Origin: Crotalaria pallida
Lineage: Eukaryota; Streptophyta; Magnoliopsida; Fabales; Fabaceae
Length of the DNA: 64,000 nucleotides
NCBI GenBank assembly: GCA_037953625.1
Contig: CM075652.1
Location: forward strand, 77,281,501 to 77,345,500
Reading direction: 5' to 3'
The position numbers and the translations under genes are program-made. Shown here in pieces: positions 1-11,647 of this stretch. The notes beneath the pieces are model-generated. The model made no database searches. It saw nothing but the letters and a program-made list of their open reading frames with translations, and was not told where the DNA came from. Every line of letters starts with the position of its first letter. Position 1 is the first letter of the stretch.

Positions 1-3000
1 TGATTGGCTGTCACAATACAACAAGGCAGGCTGCTTGAACGGAATGGGAAATTCTGTGAGCAGATAAGTTAACCATTGAATTTCATGTACTGAATGAGCA
101 AGAGCTCGATATTCAGCCTCAGAAGAAGAGCGTGAGACCGTGCCTTGTTTCTTAGATCGCCAAGAGATGAGGGAATTACCCAAGAAAGCACAAAAACCAG
201 TTACTGATTTGCGAGTGTCGGGGCATGTTGCCCAGTCAGAGTCACTAAAAACCTTAAGCTGAAGAGGATTGGTGCTGGAATAGAACAGCCCTTGAGAAGG
301 ATTGCCCTTTAAGTATCTCAATACTCGAATGCCAGCTTGATAATGAGCAACAGTGGGATTGTGCAGGAATTGGCTTAAATGCTGAACTGAAAAACTGATG
401 TCAGGTCTTGTATGGATTAGATACAATAGTCTGCCAATGAGTTGTCTGTAACCAGCTTGATCAGTATAAGGAGTTTTGTCTTGAGACAATTGAGTGATGC
501 TTGTCATAGGAGTACTCACAGGTTTGGCAGCCAATAACCCAAAATCTGATAAGAGGTCCAGAACATACTTTCTCTGGCAGATGGAAATGCCTGACTTTGA
601 CCTGCATATTTCCAAGCCAAGAAAATATTTTAACTTGCCAAGATCTTTGATTTTGAATCTGGAATCCAGCTGAGATTTGACAAAATTAATTTCCTCAATA
701 TCTGAACCTGCCAAGATTAAATCATCTACATAGACAATTAGAGCTGTAAAATGAGAGCCAAATCGTTTTGTGAATAAAGAATGATCATGAGGTGATTGAG
801 TGTATCCCAGAGTAAGTAAAGTGGCAGATAATTTGCCAAACCACTGCCTGCTTGCTTGTCTAAGGCCATAGAGAGATTTATTCAGTTTGCAGACCATGTT
901 TGGCTTATCACAGACAACTCCTTGAGGGATTTTCATGTACACATCCTCCTCAAGGTCACCATGAAGGAACGCATTATTCACATCTAATTGTTGTAGAAAC
1001 CAATTTTGTGAGGCAGCTAAGGCTAAGAGTAATCTGACTGTTGTCAGTTTTGCAACAGGTGCAAAAGTGGCCAAGAAATCAAGCCCTTCAGTTTGTGTAT
1101 ATCCTTTGGCAACAAGGCGTGCCTTGTAACGTTCAATTGTGCCATCTGAGTAAAATTTTATCCTATAAACCCATTTAGAACCTATAGGGACCTTGCCTGG
1201 TGGTAATTCTGTCAAAGTCCAAGTGTTATTAAGTTCTAGTGCATTGAGTTCATTTGTCATTGCCTGAATCCAGTGAGGTGATTGAATGGCTTGTTGATAA
1301 GTCTGAGGTTTTGTATTTGTAGAAATGGCTAAGGTGTGTTTTAGTTGAAGAGGAGACAAAGCAGAATAAGAAAGAACAGAAGAAAGGGGATAAGGAATAC
1401 CTTCATTCTTTGAAGATGATATGGAGGATGATGAAACCAGAACATTGCAGTGAAAACCCTTAAGTCGAGTAGATGGCTTGGAGACTCTTTGTGATCTTCT
1501 GAGAGGAGGTGAAGGAGGTGCAGGAGGCAGATTAGAAGAAGAAGGTAAGGCAACAGGAACATTGTGTGGGGAAGGTGTTAAGGGGACAGGTGGTAGTGGG
1601 TCAAAGAGAAGGAAATCTAAGAAGGAAGCATCATAGGGTGGTGGTGTTGCTGTTTGAGTGATTTGTGTGGCAAAAGGAAAGATTGATTCATGGAAAATGA
1701 CATTTCTAGAAACAAGGATTTCTCTGGAGTGTAGGTTAAATAGAATGGACCCTTTTGTTCCTGACTTGATTCCTAAGTAAGCACACTTATGGGCTCTAGG
1801 GTCAAGTTTGGTTCTGTGTTGACTGAGTGTTGATGCATAACAAAGGGAACCAAAGACTTTCAAATTTTGTAGTGATGGTACAGTGTTATGCAAAACCTCA
1901 AAGGGACATTTCTGGTTTAGTACTGGAGTTGGCAACCTGTTGATGAGATGGACTGCATGATTTACTGCATAGCACCAGAGAATGTTGGGTGAAGAGGATT
2001 GGAAAAGCAAGGATCTAGTCACATTAAGAATGTGCCTATGTTTTCTTTCTACCACTGAATTCTGCTCAGGTGTTGCTACACAGGAAGTTTGATGCATTAT
2101 GCCTTTTTGTCCATAAAAAGAATTCAACAAAAATTCAGGACCATTGTCAGTTCTTATTGCCTTAATCTTTTTGTGGAATTGAGTGTGGACTAAGGCAACA
2201 AAGTTCTGAACGAGGACCTGTGTTTCACTCTTTTGTTTCATTAAAAAAATCCAAGTATGTCTACTAAAATTATCTATAACAGTAAGAAAATATCTGTGAC
2301 CATGAATGGAGGGAATGGCAAGAGGTCCCCATATATCCATGTGTACAAGATCAAAAATTGCAGTAGATTTAGTAAGACTATGAGGAAAAGGCAGTTTCAC
2401 TTGTTTTGCAAAATGACAAGAGTCACAAATTTTATTTGCGTCAAACTTTACATAAGGGAATTGTTTGCAAAGAGAATGCAGTACTGAATTTGAAGGGTGG
2501 CCTAACCTACAATGCCAAAAACTAAAATCTAGTTTACTGCTTGTGGAACAGACAAGAGCAGCAACAGTTTTATTGGAGGGTAAGAGAAATGGCTGGGAAG
2601 GTTGTGTGAGGATGTAGAGACTGTTCCTGGTTTCAGCATGCCCAATCATCTTCAATGAATTCAAGTCCTGTATGGTGCAGTGAGAGTGATGAAAGATTAG
2701 TTTGCAATTCAAAGAACTGGACAGTTTGTGAATAGAAATGAGATTATGATTGAATTCAGGCATGTATAAGACATCATGTAAGTGAAAATTATTGGAGAAT
2801 ATGATAGTGCCAGAGATGTGAGCTAAGACAGAATTTCCATTAGGCAATTTCACAGTAATAGGTCTAATGTGTTTATAGGAAATAAAATTTGTCAAATCAT
2901 GTGTCACATGATCGGTGGCACCAGTGTCCAGAATCCAGCAATGTTTACCTGTCACGGAATCATGTGGCTCATTGCTTACTTGATTTATACCATGATTAGT

Positions 3001-3045
3001 AACCTCTGCATTCTGTTTGTTCAGTAAGGCCTGCAATTGGTTGTA
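1..3045 (-). CDS. copia-1 Pol (protease, integrase, RT, RNase H), partial
   Basis: The frame of gag stays open from the TAG at 3046 to the window edge; I found no further stop. Protease has the catalytic LDTGATDH near 2925. Integrase has its HHCC zinc region (FWHCRLGHPS at about 2510), then HMDIWGP, TDNGPEF (about 2135) and a downstream glutamate in the QNSVVERKHR block. The RT has WVYRIKF, VDVNNAFLHGDL, SLYGLRQAS and the catalytic YVDD (about 725). RNase H has SDSDWA, SSSEAEYRA and YCDSQS at the edge. Every catalytic motif in view is intact. The combination suggests an Ale-like copia lineage, but that assignment is from memory of the motifs. Confidence 0.88.
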
Positions 3046-4143
3046 CTAATCTGGACTGAAGGTTAACTGAGGGCCAGTGGGAGTTTCCTTTTTATTTTCT
3101 GAGATAGTGCTGTTGATATTTGAACCAGTTGGTTTGTTTTTAAAAATGAAATCGGGAGGAAACCCATGTTTGAAGTAGCAAACATCCACTGTATGACCCT
3201 CTTTACCACAGAAGCTGCATATTTTAGTAGAGTTCCCAAAATATCTTCCATTTCCCCTGCCATGTCTAGTTTTGCCTCTTCCAGCATAATTGCTTTGAGT
3301 TCCTGTGTTCCCTTGGAAGTTTCTGTTGGTTCTGTTGGCAGAAGGATTACTTTGACCTCGTGACTGATTTGAGTTATGTGCCATCAGAATGGTTGGTTCA
3401 CCTAAAATGGAAGTGCCTGATTGCCTTTCTTGTTGCAAGGTCAATGAGAACACTTTGGTGATGGATGGCAAAGGTTCCATTAGCAGTAGTTGGCCTTTGA
3501 TGGTACTGAACTGCTCACCAAGGCCCTTTAAGAAGCAAATGACATACTCATTGTCTCTTTGCCTCTTAATAGTCTTGATGAGATCGCATGTGTACTTTGC
3601 ATCACAAATACAGTGAGGAATGGACCTAAGTGATTCCAATTCTTCCCACAATGTTTTCAGATCAGTGTAGAATGTAGAGACAGTGCGTTCTCCTTGCTTC
3701 ATTGAGTGAATTTCCTGCAACAAATCAGATGTTCTGAAGTGATCACCTTTTGTGAATCTATCCTGCAAGTCCTCCCACAATTCTTTGGCTGAATCAATGT
3801 AAATCACACTCTGTGCGATTTGTTGGTTTAAGGTGCGTGTGATCCAAGAAATCACCATTGTGTTACACCTCTCCCATGCATCATACAACTGCTCACCACA
3901 GTTGGTTTCAGTGATAGTGCCATCAACGAATTTGAATTTATTCTTGGATAGCAATGCTCTCTTCATTGATCTATGCCAAGTGTGATAATTGGTGCCTGTT
4001 AATTGTTGTGAAACAAGCACTGCTCCTGGATTTTCTCCAGGATGCAGATAGAAAGGGCTTGAGGGATTTTGTGATGCATCAGTGAGAGAAGAAGATTCAG
4101 CATCTTCGGGTTCAGAAGAAGTGCTAGAATTGGATTTGGTCAT
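3046..4143 (-). CDS. copia-1 Gag polyprotein region
   Basis: This encodes the nucleocapsid part of a copia polyprotein, which packages element RNA in virus-like particles. It has 365 codons from an ATG at 4143 to a TAG at 3046-3048. An N-terminal gag-polypeptide domain (residues about 30-245) has the typical LTGTNYHTWHRSMKRALLSK block. A CCHC zinc knuckle of the form CX2CX4HX4C, starting CSFCGKEGH, lies near residue 310. The frame then continues into protease, so the terminating TAG is probably a nonsense change of a CAG codon. In relatives the sequence at this point runs on from gag into pol without a stop. Stop-codon readthrough is a less likely alternative. Confidence 0.88.
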   Translation of the reverse strand: MTKSNSSTSSEPEDAESSSLTDASQNPSSPFYLHPGENPGAVLVSQQLTGTNYHTWHRSMKRALLSKNKFKFVDGTITETNCGEQLYDAWERCNTMVISWITRTLNQQIAQSVIYIDSAKELWEDLQDRFTKGDHFRTSDLLQEIHSMKQGERTVSTFYTDLKTLWEELESLRSIPHCICDAKYTCDLIKTIKRQRDNEYVICFLKGLGEQFSTIKGQLLLMEPLPSITKVFSLTLQQERQSGTSILGEPTILMAHNSNQSRGQSNPSANRTNRNFQGNTGTQSNYAGRGKTRHGRGNGRYFGNSTKICSFCGKEGHTVDVCYFKHGFPPDFIFKNKPTGSNINSTISENKKETPTGPQLTFSPD

Positions 4144-4202
4144 TTTGTTGAAAAGATAAGAAAGAAATCAAAGAAAAGGAGTGGCTAACGGCGAAGACTT
4201 TA

Positions 4203-4214
4203 CATCTGATACCA
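4203..4214 (-). other. copia-1 primer-binding site (initiator tRNA-Met)
   Basis: On the minus strand this reads TGGTATCAGATG, matching the usual plant retroelement PBS complementary to the 3' end of initiator tRNA-Met. It lies about 60 bp upstream of the gag ATG and next to the LTR, as expected. Confidence 0.8.
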
Positions 4215-4229
4215 TATTATAATATCAAA

Positions 4230-4466
4230 TGAATGTAGAATAATTGCTGTGTATCTTATATTTTCTTAAATGGCCAATGGAGCCAATTTATACAATGCTT
4301 GCTCAACAACTAATCCTAAGATCAAGGAGCCACTCAATGAAGAATGGATTATAGCTGCTGCTAACAGAATTGATAACAAGGAATCTAAATATGCTAACCT
4401 AGTAACAATCGGTATTATCTAAAAGCTAACAAGATAACTGATACAAAGTTGATGTTTATCAAAACA
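4230..4466 (-). repeat. copia-1 5' LTR (boundaries approximate)
   Basis: This is the stretch between the PBS and the foreign sequence to its right. On the minus strand it can be read as starting TGTTTTGATAAAC at 4466 and ending CTACATTCA at 4230. It contains a TATA-like TGTATAAATTGG near 4290. The partner LTR is outside the window, so neither end can be confirmed. An alternative start, TGTTAGC at about 4430, is also possible. Confidence 0.5.
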
Positions 4467-4488
4467 AATAACTTAATAGAATGTATTG
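4467..4488 (-). pseudogene. Possible 22-bp scrap of the NLR gene between copia-1 and solo LTR C
   Basis: Bases left of solo LTR C include the TSD tattg (4484-4488), so they must be the sequence into which C inserted. On the other side of C that sequence is LRR coding. The piece is too short to recognise by itself, and its left limit depends on where the copia-1 LTR ends. Confidence 0.35.
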
Positions 4489-4867
4489 TGTAACAGCCCG
4501 ATTTTCGTAACTCAAAAGTAACCAACTTTTATCCATTTATGTTGCAAAAATGAAGCCAAATTTTTTTTTATTATAAAACAATGTTGGAGTGTTTGAAAAT
4601 GTTATTGTAAAGTCATTGATGTTCTTCAACACTCTCTTTCGAAAACCGAGTTGTTACCAAAAATCTGTTTTCATAAAAACTGTCGTTTTCATAGAAGAAC
4701 TTGGTTCCAAATCATCTTGACAGTTTTCAAAAACTTTACATGAGTTACTTTGCAAAAGATGTATTCCGTCAGTCAGTTTAAAGCTTAGCTCGATTACATA
4801 AATGGTCATGGCTCGGTAATCCTTACTTCAAAACATTCATAACAAATCTAAACTAATAACACTATCC

Positions 4868-5260
4868 TTAAACCATTCTATTGAAAACGATCGGATGAAG
4901 TTCCTTCTTCTTCTTACGTTCTCTCCTCGCCCTCGAGGATGATGCCCTTCTTGTTGTTGTCCCCTCATTGCTAATGGATTCCAACTCCTCTCCATTGAGA
5001 AGGGAAGAGTACCTCCGGGTCTCGTACCGAAACTTCTCTGTGTAGTTCCTATATCCTCGTACGGTGACTTGCCCCAAGTGCGGCTCCAGGTTAGCTCCAC
5101 TGAGTAGATGTTCTGGATCGGAAATCACGGTCTGGGAATACCCGATCCATACCCACTCGTATGGGGTACGCTTCCATCCTCTTCCATACTTACTCCATGT
5201 GGTGACCTCCATGCAATACTCCATCTGCTCGTTGAGATACCAGCAGCACCGATATGCCAA
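4868..5260 (-). CDS. Unrecognised 130-codon ORF inside solo LTR C
   Basis: I do not recognise this protein. It is open from ATG at 5260 to about 4868, in a stretch that is less AT-rich than its surroundings and has few stops in several frames. The N-terminal half is Trp/Tyr-rich. The C-terminus is strongly basic, with RRASSSRARRERKKKKE near residue 105. It lies in an LTR, where coding is not expected. It could be a captured fragment or simply a chance open frame in a stop-poor region. Confidence 0.25.
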   Translation of the reverse strand: MAYRCCWYLNEQMEYCMEVTTWSKYGRGWKRTPYEWVWIGYSQTVISDPEHLLSGANLEPHLGQVTVRGYRNYTEKFRYETRRYSSLLNGEELESISNEGTTTRRASSSRARRERKKKKELHPIVFNRMV

Positions 5261-5749
5261 CGAACAGGAGAGAGTAAGCGATCCGAACGACGCATCGTCG
5301 ACGGTGTGGGATTACGATAGGCAAGATACCAGGACCAAACAAACACACAATACAATATACAAGCACACAACAACCAAACATATTATTGACATCATTATCA
5401 TTATTATCTTACATTATTAGCATTATTGTTATCCTCTTTCATTTCCCTCTTACTTTCACATCTTATGAACATTCTTTCCTTTTCTCATTCATTTCCATTT
5501 CATCACTATATTTTCTTTTCCTCCAGTCTTATCAATTCATAACCTCTGGTGATTGGGGAGTGTTAAAATATCCTCAAAGTATTCATTTCAATCTCGGCAA
5601 TCACTCACGTCTACATCTCCTCGGTCATCCACCCAACCTAGTCGGAAGCAAACATGAGTACAGGACCTTTACCGTGCGGGCACGACAGCTGTCTCACAAA
5701 CAATTGGCCCCAGGCCATGAGGACTCAGCCTCAAATCATATCATATCAA

Positions 5750-5751
<2 letters not shown>

Positions 5752-5789
<38 letters not shown>
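5752..5789. repeat. (AT)n microsatellite
   Basis: About 38 bp of uninterrupted TA/AT dinucleotides lie within solo LTR C. Confidence 0.95.
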
Positions 5790-5794
<5 letters not shown>

Positions 5795-5849
5795 TCAAGG
5801 CACACTGTCTCAAACTCACAGTGGCAATCAAAATGCCCCACTCCAGTCC

Positions 5850-5854
5850 CTCTC
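5850..5854. repeat. Target-site duplication of element A (left copy, ctctc)
   Basis: The bases ctctc precede the left LTR of A. The same five bases follow its right LTR at 24763-24767. Confidence 0.9.
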
Positions 5855-6433
5855 TATAACACCCTTAGTTTATTTGCAAAAATAGTGAGTAAAAGTTTAT
5901 AATTAAAATAGTGTACTTAAAAATTCCTTTTTCCAATTCAAGTTTACAAGTAAAATTGGGCATCCATTTACAATTCAAGTATGCACAAACATAAAATTCC
6001 CTTCTTTCCAATTCGTCCACCGCGACACTCTGATCCTCAAGCTCCTTGACTTTCACCTAAAATGTTAACCACATAAGGGTGAGACCTTTTCAGCAACACA
6101 GTGAATCATCAGATAGTATGCAGTTCATAATATAAACTTAAGGATAGCGATCAAGTCGGATCAGGGATCAACCCCAAACATCACATTCCATTCCATATAT
6201 TTATTACCTATATTCATCATCCTTTTCATTTCCATTTTCGTTACCTTCACTTACTCATATTATCAGTTTTCAACTCATAACCATAAATCATACACTTTTT
6301 CGAAATCATACATCGTATGTCACCTCACGATCAGAGGCTAACATACCCAAATAACATCGCATGTCTCCTCACAGTCAGAGGACAACATACACACATCTCT
6401 TCATCTTTCAAATCATTTTATCTTTTCTTTACC

Positions 6434-6769
6434 ATTAGGGATTAGCGCACCTGTTAGGTCATTTCACACCCACTAGGACTTTCACCCAATCCAGGTAACT
6501 TTCCACCTATTAGGCCACGGTTGACACCCGTTAGGACTAAAAACAACATCTCAACTCTTTTACCATCACATTCACATTTTCTCTTTTCAAAACTCTTATT
6601 ATCGTGCAGCATGATTGATCCATTGGGTACACCCGCCTAACGGGGCATTTACGGGACCTAATAGGTAACTTTCACCTGGATTGGGTAACTTGTGCCTAAT
6701 GGGTAACTTGTCACCTAACAGGGCACCTAATAGGTCAGTGTGTCCCAATGATCAATCATAGCTGCAGCT
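6434..6769. repeat. Cluster of short direct and inverted repeats in the element A LTR
   Basis: ATGATTGATCCATTGGG (6611 on) is inverted at ATTGATCATTGGG on the other strand (about 6750-6769). The blocks ACCCAATCCAGGT and ACCTGGATTGGGT are complementary. Blocks such as CCTAACGGGGCA and CCTAACAGGGCA are direct repeats. The same cluster recurs in the right LTR near 12232-12560. It could fold into a branched hairpin in the transcript. Confidence 0.6.
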
Positions 6770-7824
6770 CGGTCACTCTTTTAATTTAAATCAAATCATT
6801 CACAACCAAATCAACCAATACCTTCAAATACTCACACCATTAAATTCCAAACATCACAATAACATATATTTACAATCAACGTTTTTATTCTTTGCTTAAT
6901 ATAATTTGTTTTTACTTATCTCTCCTATTATCTTTCTAAATCCATTGGTATTAATTTCATTGTCATTTATCCATATACTCATCACATACACAATTATACC
7001 CTTTTTCCTCCCATAATTTGTGCTACTTATTAACTCACTATCTCCTAAGTTCATTTCAAAGCCCAAACCCGACATACACTTCTCATATATACATACCAAT
7101 CATATTCAATAATAATCATACCCATTTAGCATTTGGTGAATATAACCACAACTCAACAAACATCACAATTCATTCGGCATACTCAAGTATGTCTCAAATT
7201 ACTTTAATTTAAGTCAATATCCCTAAGGTTCTTCACTTCCTATTTCTATAACATACATAAAGAGGATACTTCGCAAAACATTTCTTTTTATATAAAATCA
7301 GCTAATAAAACTCTATTCACCCTTTATTAATTATAATCACCTACTAGTTGGGCTCCCCTAACCCAACTTAATCATACACCCAAAATCCAATTATAAACTC
7401 TAACTATCCCTAACTCAAAGTGTGGAAAAGAGACCCCCTTACCTTTTGGAGAGAAGAGGAGAAGGAGAGTAAGAGAGAGAGAGCACTCCACCGAGCTCTT
7501 GGAACAAACTCTTAAACCCCTAGTTCCTTGCTCCATGACCAATTCCTAGCTCCCTTGATGATTATCCAACTCAATGAGAAAGATTGAGAGAGTTAGGGTT
7601 TTGAATTGGGAATTGGGGATTTGAGGGATTGAGAATGAAATTGGGGTTTTTGTTGATAGAAAATCATGGGGAGATGATGGGGAATGATTATGGGGTGTTA
7701 ATTTGGTTTGATTTGGTGTTACCTTGACATGGGAGAAGGATTGGAGGAGAGAGAAGAAGAGAGAAACGAATTTGGGAAAGAAAGAGCATGTGTTTTGCTT
7801 TTATTTTTTCATCATCAGCAGCTC

Positions 7825-7880
7825 TTAATCGATTAAATTTCAGCTTAATCGATTAAGAGGCGATTAATAGGCGATTAAGC
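7825..7880. repeat. TTAATCGATTAA palindrome cluster in the element A left LTR
   Basis: Two perfect 12-bp palindromes TTAATCGATTAA (7825-7836, 7845-7856) are followed by two half-sites GCGATTAA. The pair is conserved in the other LTR at 24337-24348 and 24357-24368. A binding site in the LTR promoter is possible but unproven. Confidence 0.7.
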
Positions 7881-8250
7881 TGCACAATTTTGCAGTATCC
7901 AGACTTTGAAAGGCCATAACTTCTTCATTACCCGTTGGATCTTCCTCAAATTTTAAAGCAAGCTTCCCTACATACTAATCTTCACATCCAACGGTGGAAT
8001 TTGGATTTAGAGATGTAAATCTTTTATTTTGAATTTCCTAACATAGGGGGTTTATAACACCGAAAACATCGCTTCTAACGCTCTCTTGTTCATCTTCCAA
8101 CCTCCTTTCCGCTGCCAATGCTTCCTAACTCCTTCATGGCACGCTCCGGGATCCCAATCCATCACCTAAATTCTTATTTAGCATGATTATCATTCTCCTA
8201 ACCCTATCATTATTCTAATTATTTTGGGAATTAAAATGCGGGATGTTACA

Positions 8251-8270
8251 ATTCTCCCCCACTTATTGGA
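8251..8270 (-). other. Element A polypurine tract
   Basis: Read on the minus strand this is AATAAGTGGGGGAGAAT immediately before the LTR start. It is the expected primer site for plus-strand DNA synthesis and fixes the orientation of A as minus. Confidence 0.75.
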
Positions 8271-11200
8271 ATTTCGTCCCCGAAATTCCGCTTCAAAATC
8301 CTTATCAGGAGAACCATCCCGGAAAAAAAAGGTTTTTAAGCTACCGCACTTACTTCATTTGGTTCTACTCCCCCACTTGGAAGTGGCATACCATTCAACA
8401 TGAGAATGCCACTAGACTCTTGCACTCATTGAAGAGCACCGACTATGGTTTAATGGGGTTAGTTCTGATGCGAAGATTCTAACAGGTTTGCTAAGGTTCC
8501 CCCTTCATGCAGCTAACTTCTCAAGAGTCCCACTAGAAAGACTCTCAAAGGTCTTGGGTTCTTAAAAACTCAGGTTTAACTTCCCAAGGAAGTCAGAAAT
8601 GGTCTCTAAGGTTAACTGGGTCCCCTTCGGAATTCTATAACAGAGGTTGGAAAGGGTACTAATACGCTCTAAACACTAATACACGCTTGGGTCGATTACA
8701 ACCTAACTCCAAACCTACCACTTAAATCCTATACCTAGGCCCTAATCAACCACATTCACCAACCAAACAAACATAAATCATATAATTCTCATACAAGGTT
8801 CAAACATTCACAACAACAATCCACAACATCACACATTTCACACATAACCATAACTCAACCCTACTTCCTCCTAAGCTAGTCCTAGTCTATCCTGCCTATC
8901 TTAGGACTAAAACTTACTTCTACACACACATTCACAATAACATCACACATTTGAAAATCAGTTCAAAAGGGTTTCGGGAAAAAGGACTTATATGGTTTGC
9001 AACCGAAAATACATTTTATAAATTCAATTTCTCAAGGTTTTTGAAGAATTGGAAGACAGTGTCCCTGCACCTAAAAGAACATTATAGCAAATCTTCAAGT
9101 CAATTAGAGTTCAATAGATTCACTTTTGACCCTATGACCACTTTGTAAAAGATTTGTAATGGTCGGGGTGAACCTATGTCAAAATCACTTAAAAATTAGT
9201 AGACAAACTCCAATTGGCCTCAAAATTTGATGGGACATCACTTAAACTTAGCCCAAGGTGGTGTAAAATTGTCAAACCGATTAGAGCACATTAAATTCAT
9301 TTTGTTTAAACACGCTAACTTGCTCCAATTGGTTTGAAGTGTTACATAAGACAATAATTCAACCTTAGGGTGCTTATATCAATTCTTCCAAGTCTAACAA
9401 ATAGCCTAAACCCAAAAACTTAGTTTTTTCCCTTTATATAAAAACCCTGATTACCCAAAAACACTTAACTACAAACACATACATCTTTAAAACCTTTGGT
9501 TCGAAAAATCACTAAGTATGGGGATTCAAAATTTAAGAAAAGGATCCCATACAAGTGGAACATTTAGAAAACAATAACACATTTATAAAAACAAAATCCT
9601 TTTGCAAATTAGGCTCCTCTCTTAATGAGGAACAAATGATTTCATTTGAAAATTCACTAAAACTTTTAATCATGCACCTTACCATGATGTGCTACCTTCA
9701 TCTAATTTCATAAGATCCTAGATGAAGGAGTGACAAATCACTCAAGATGGATAAACTCAAAGAAAGAAGGAATGTGCCTCGGTCTTGGAAAAATGTAATT
9801 TTAATTCATCTTCAAAAGTTGAGACAATTACATTCCCTTTTTACTTCAAGTTGAAAATTTGAGTTTTCATTCCGAATTGATTTGAGTCACATAGTAAGGG
9901 TTCCTATTTGATCGATGTATGATTTGGTTACAAACAGTTAAGTTAATTTCACTACTCAATCACTTAGAAATCCTTGCTTTTCTTACTAGTTCTTGAAAAT
10001 TCGTAGTGCGACCTCACGATCCATTTAGAATGATTGTAGTTCGGTGCAAACTTTTGAAATTCATTTTAAACACTCACATAATAAAACAAGCGTTTATCAC
10101 AACATCCACTCACAAGCATTTAAACAAGATTTTCATTTTACACATAAAAATATCAAGCACACATATCAATCGAGCATACACAAACAAAATTGAATTTCAT
10201 CAAGAACACAATTTTCAAAGACAACACTTTTAGCCAATGCTTAGTGGAAGTAATTTTGGGATTTCAAACATAAAGAGGGAAATTGAAAAGTTATTAATCC
10301 CAAATCATTTTGAAAACATTTTTGAAATTTTGGGTTCACTTCCCATAAACATAGACTTTTTCCTATATACCAATGCACTACCAATGATGTAATCAAAAGT
10401 GAGGTAAGAACTTCTATGTTGAATTTTAACCCCGTCATCGATTAGATAAACTTCTTTTCGTTACAAAATTTTATTATGGTAACTCGGGGTTCAAGTTCAA
10501 TCGTTAGAAGCTTCAACTTAACTTTCGATTAATATTAAAGTCATCGGAATCAAATCAGTGGTGGAATCAACCACAAGTTCAATAAAGATGTTTTTGTTGT
10601 TTTTATGGATTTTAGTCTACCCGATGCAAACTGAGTCATTCGGGTAGATTAGAATCGAGGTAGTAAATCATTTTGATTCACATGATTCCACTTCTAATTT
10701 TCTTTCGCTTACTTTAACACTGCACTACTCCACATATAGGCATATTTCGAGAACCCTTTTGGATTGAATTCAAACCGCGTCTCAAATTGGACAAAAAGTT
10801 TGTTTTTATTTGCAGCTCAAATTAATATGATTCAGTGGTTTAAATCCAATCGATTTGGTCTCGATTCTTGCCCCCAATTGGTATCACAGTTTCTTGAATC
10901 AAGTTTAGCTACGAAACCGCTTATTAATTTAATATAAACATTATTTTTCGTTCTCTTGGATACCAGTCTAATCAACATGACTTTAATCACTTGATTGGAT
11001 TAGTATTCGAGATTTATAATTTATTTATTTCATGCGGTTCCATTTCTAATCCCGGTTCAATTACTTTGACACCAAATTACTCAACAAACATGCATCAATA
11101 TCACACACAAAGCACTTAGCAAAGCAAACAAACATAAAAGAATAAACACATAAGTTTTATACACAGGAGATCCATTACTAATTCACGATAATGCACAAAC

Positions 11201-11634
11201 TCCTAGATTTCGACGACATCACCTCCCAATAAATGCAACATCGGATTGGCCAGTTCCGACACTACATTCCGTCAGTGGTAATAGTCCTCGCCATCCAGCC
11301 TAAGTTTCTGTGCTTCATTATAATTTAGCAAGATTTCCTTTGTAAGAAACTTTGACTTTTAATTAAGTCAACTTGGAATTTGCATCCCTTAAACAAGAAT
11401 TAGTTTGCACCTTTGAAGTTTTCTTCTTACAAACGTGCCACACTTATAGGATGTAATTCTTTAAATCTCTAAGGGATCCTGCTTAGGTTCTCAAAGAATC
11501 ACATTCTATTCTCCTTTAGTATCAAACATTAAAATTTTCACTTAAAAGGGTCTCACCTCTGGAGAAGAAACTTGAAATGAGAGTGTTCGCAGCGAGATCG
11601 GGACCACTTTCCCTCAGGTCGGAAAGGAAGGAAC
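8271..11634 (-). other. Element A internal region, no recognisable coding sequence
   Basis: This 3.4-kb AT-rich stretch holds only short, unconvincing open frames (65-80 codons on either strand). I see no gag zinc knuckle, no DTG protease, no YIDD/YVDD RT box and no integrase HHCC. The part next to the PBS resembles an untranslated leader of gypsy elements. The content is consistent with a LARD-type non-autonomous element. Confidence 0.65.
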
Positions 11635-11647
11635 TGCTCTGATACCA
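11635..11647 (-). other. Element A primer-binding site (initiator tRNA-Met)
   Basis: The minus strand reads TGGTATCAGAGCA, a perfect Met-type PBS, four bases from the start of the right LTR at 11652. Confidence 0.85.

Larger units (their letters stand above)
1..4466 (-). mobile_element. Ty1/copia retrotransposon (copia-1), 5' LTR to RNase H, cut by window edge
   Basis: Read on the minus strand, the order is LTR, primer-binding site, gag, protease, integrase, RT and RNase H. PR-INT-RT-RNH is the copia order. The 3' end of RNase H and the 3' LTR lie beyond position 1. Gag and pol share one frame with a single in-frame TAG. The right (5' LTR) outer boundary is uncertain: it could be the TG at about 4466 or at about 4430. 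No TSD can be checked because the other end is missing. The element lies just downstream of the last visible piece of the broken NLR gene. Confidence 0.9.
5855..8250 (-). repeat. Element A left LTR (its 3' LTR)
   Basis: It begins TATAACACCC, where the right LTR has TGTAACACCC, so the terminal TG has mutated to TA. It ends GCGGGATGTTACA. It matches the right LTR nearly base for base. It contains a block of direct and inverted short repeats at 6434-6769 and a TTAATCGATTAA palindrome cluster at 7825-7880. Confidence 0.9.

Noticed and set aside
4484..4495. Right end of the copia-1 LTR at TGTAACA (4495)
   Set aside because: The TSD tattg at 4484-4488 and 29533-29537 shows that TGTAACAG at 4489 is the start of solo LTR C, so copia-1 must end to its left.
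5064..5420. Plus-strand open frames of 118 and 70 codons
   Set aside because: They overlap the minus-strand ORF in a stop-poor part of an LTR, have no recognisable domain and run into low-complexity sequence.
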